From NCBI GenBank assembly GCA_026983755.1, contig JALSTL010000216.1, positions 1 through 6,092 on the forward strand: DNA of 6,092 nucleotides. The letters run 5' to 3'. The translations under genes were made by a program, and so were the position numbers. Positions 5,975 through 6,092 of this stretch are shown here, one piece after another; the first letter of the stretch is position 1; every line of letters starts with the position of its first letter. This stretch comes from Melioribacteraceae bacterium (GTDB lineage Bacteria > Bacteroidota > Ignavibacteria > Ignavibacteriales > Melioribacteraceae). A model generated the notes under the pieces. It searched no databases, was not told the origin of the DNA, and saw only the letters and a list, made by a program, of their open reading frames with translations.

Positions 5975-6092
5975 ATGAAAAATAAATTATCATTTTTGTT
6001 TCTTTTCTTTTTACTAATCCAAAACTTTAAAGCACAAGAAGTAAAAATTAAATCCGGTCCCATGGTCGGTTATTCTACAATGCGAGAAGTTA
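5975..6092 (+). CDS. Secreted protein, probably PhoD-like alkaline phosphatase (N-terminal part, runs off window)
   Basis: Only 39 codons are visible. Residues 1-20 are a signal peptide (MKNK, hydrophobic core, KA before Q21). The mature start has SGPMVGYSTMREV (27-39). From memory this resembles the opening of Bacteroidota alkaline-phosphatase-D family proteins, in which a GPM-GY--MREV stretch leads into a beta-strand ending in WVQ. PhoD enzymes hydrolyse phosphodi- and monoesters outside the cytoplasm. The assignment rests on about 13 residues, so it is tentative. A reverse-strand frame across this region has no family resemblance and was ignored. Confidence 0.6.
   Translation, partial: MKNKLSFLFLFFLLIQNFKAQEVKIKSGPMVGYSTMREV

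Noticed and set aside
5878..6063. Minus-strand 61-codon frame across the start of the phosphatase-like gene
   Set aside because: The plus strand has a good ribosome site and signal peptide; the minus frame has no recognisable features and runs into the lipoprotein start.

Overview
The window is AT-rich, densely coded bacterial DNA. It looks like ordinary chromosome from the Bacteroidota/Chlorobiota-Ignavibacteria side of the tree. Pointers are a SusC/Oar-style TonB-dependent receptor with an N-terminal carboxypeptidase-regulatory-like domain, a small lipoprotein with a C-x4-C-H haem motif, promoter-like TTG...TAnnTTTG elements, and several genes with weak or no Shine-Dalgarno sequence. The assignment is inferred from gene families and sequence style only; no rRNA or tRNA is present.

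Layout. (1) Bases 1-857, minus strand: N-terminal 285 residues of a TonB-dependent outer-membrane receptor that runs off the left edge. (2) Bases 858-1218: divergent intergenic region with a promoter-like element for the receptor and two perfect inverted repeats. (3) Bases 1219-3793, plus strand: a two-gene unit of a GNAT acetyltransferase with an unrecognised helical N-terminal extension, then glmS, which makes glucosamine-6-phosphate for cell-envelope amino sugars. A strong intrinsic terminator follows. (4) Bases 3909-4853, plus strand: a carbamate kinase gene (arcC type) standing alone, with no arginine deiminase or carbamoyltransferase in view. (5) Bases 4854-5086: AT-rich convergent spacer. 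(6) Bases 5078-5885, minus strand: a small cytochrome-c-like lipoprotein, followed immediately by a GIY-YIG nuclease of the Uri/DUF123 type that lacks an AUG start. (7) From 5975, plus strand: the first 39 codons of a secreted protein, probably a PhoD-like alkaline phosphatase.

How the genes relate. Only the acetyltransferase-glmS pair and the lipoprotein-nuclease pair look co-transcribed. The rest is a mix of envelope transport, amino-sugar synthesis and carbamoyl-phosphate metabolism. I see no mobile element, CRISPR array, defence cluster or biosynthetic cluster, and no clearly new system. The points most worth a second look are the apparent AUU start of the nuclease, the GNAT N-terminal extension next to glmS, the possible attenuator in front of the carbamate kinase gene, and the inverted repeat upstream of the receptor promoter.
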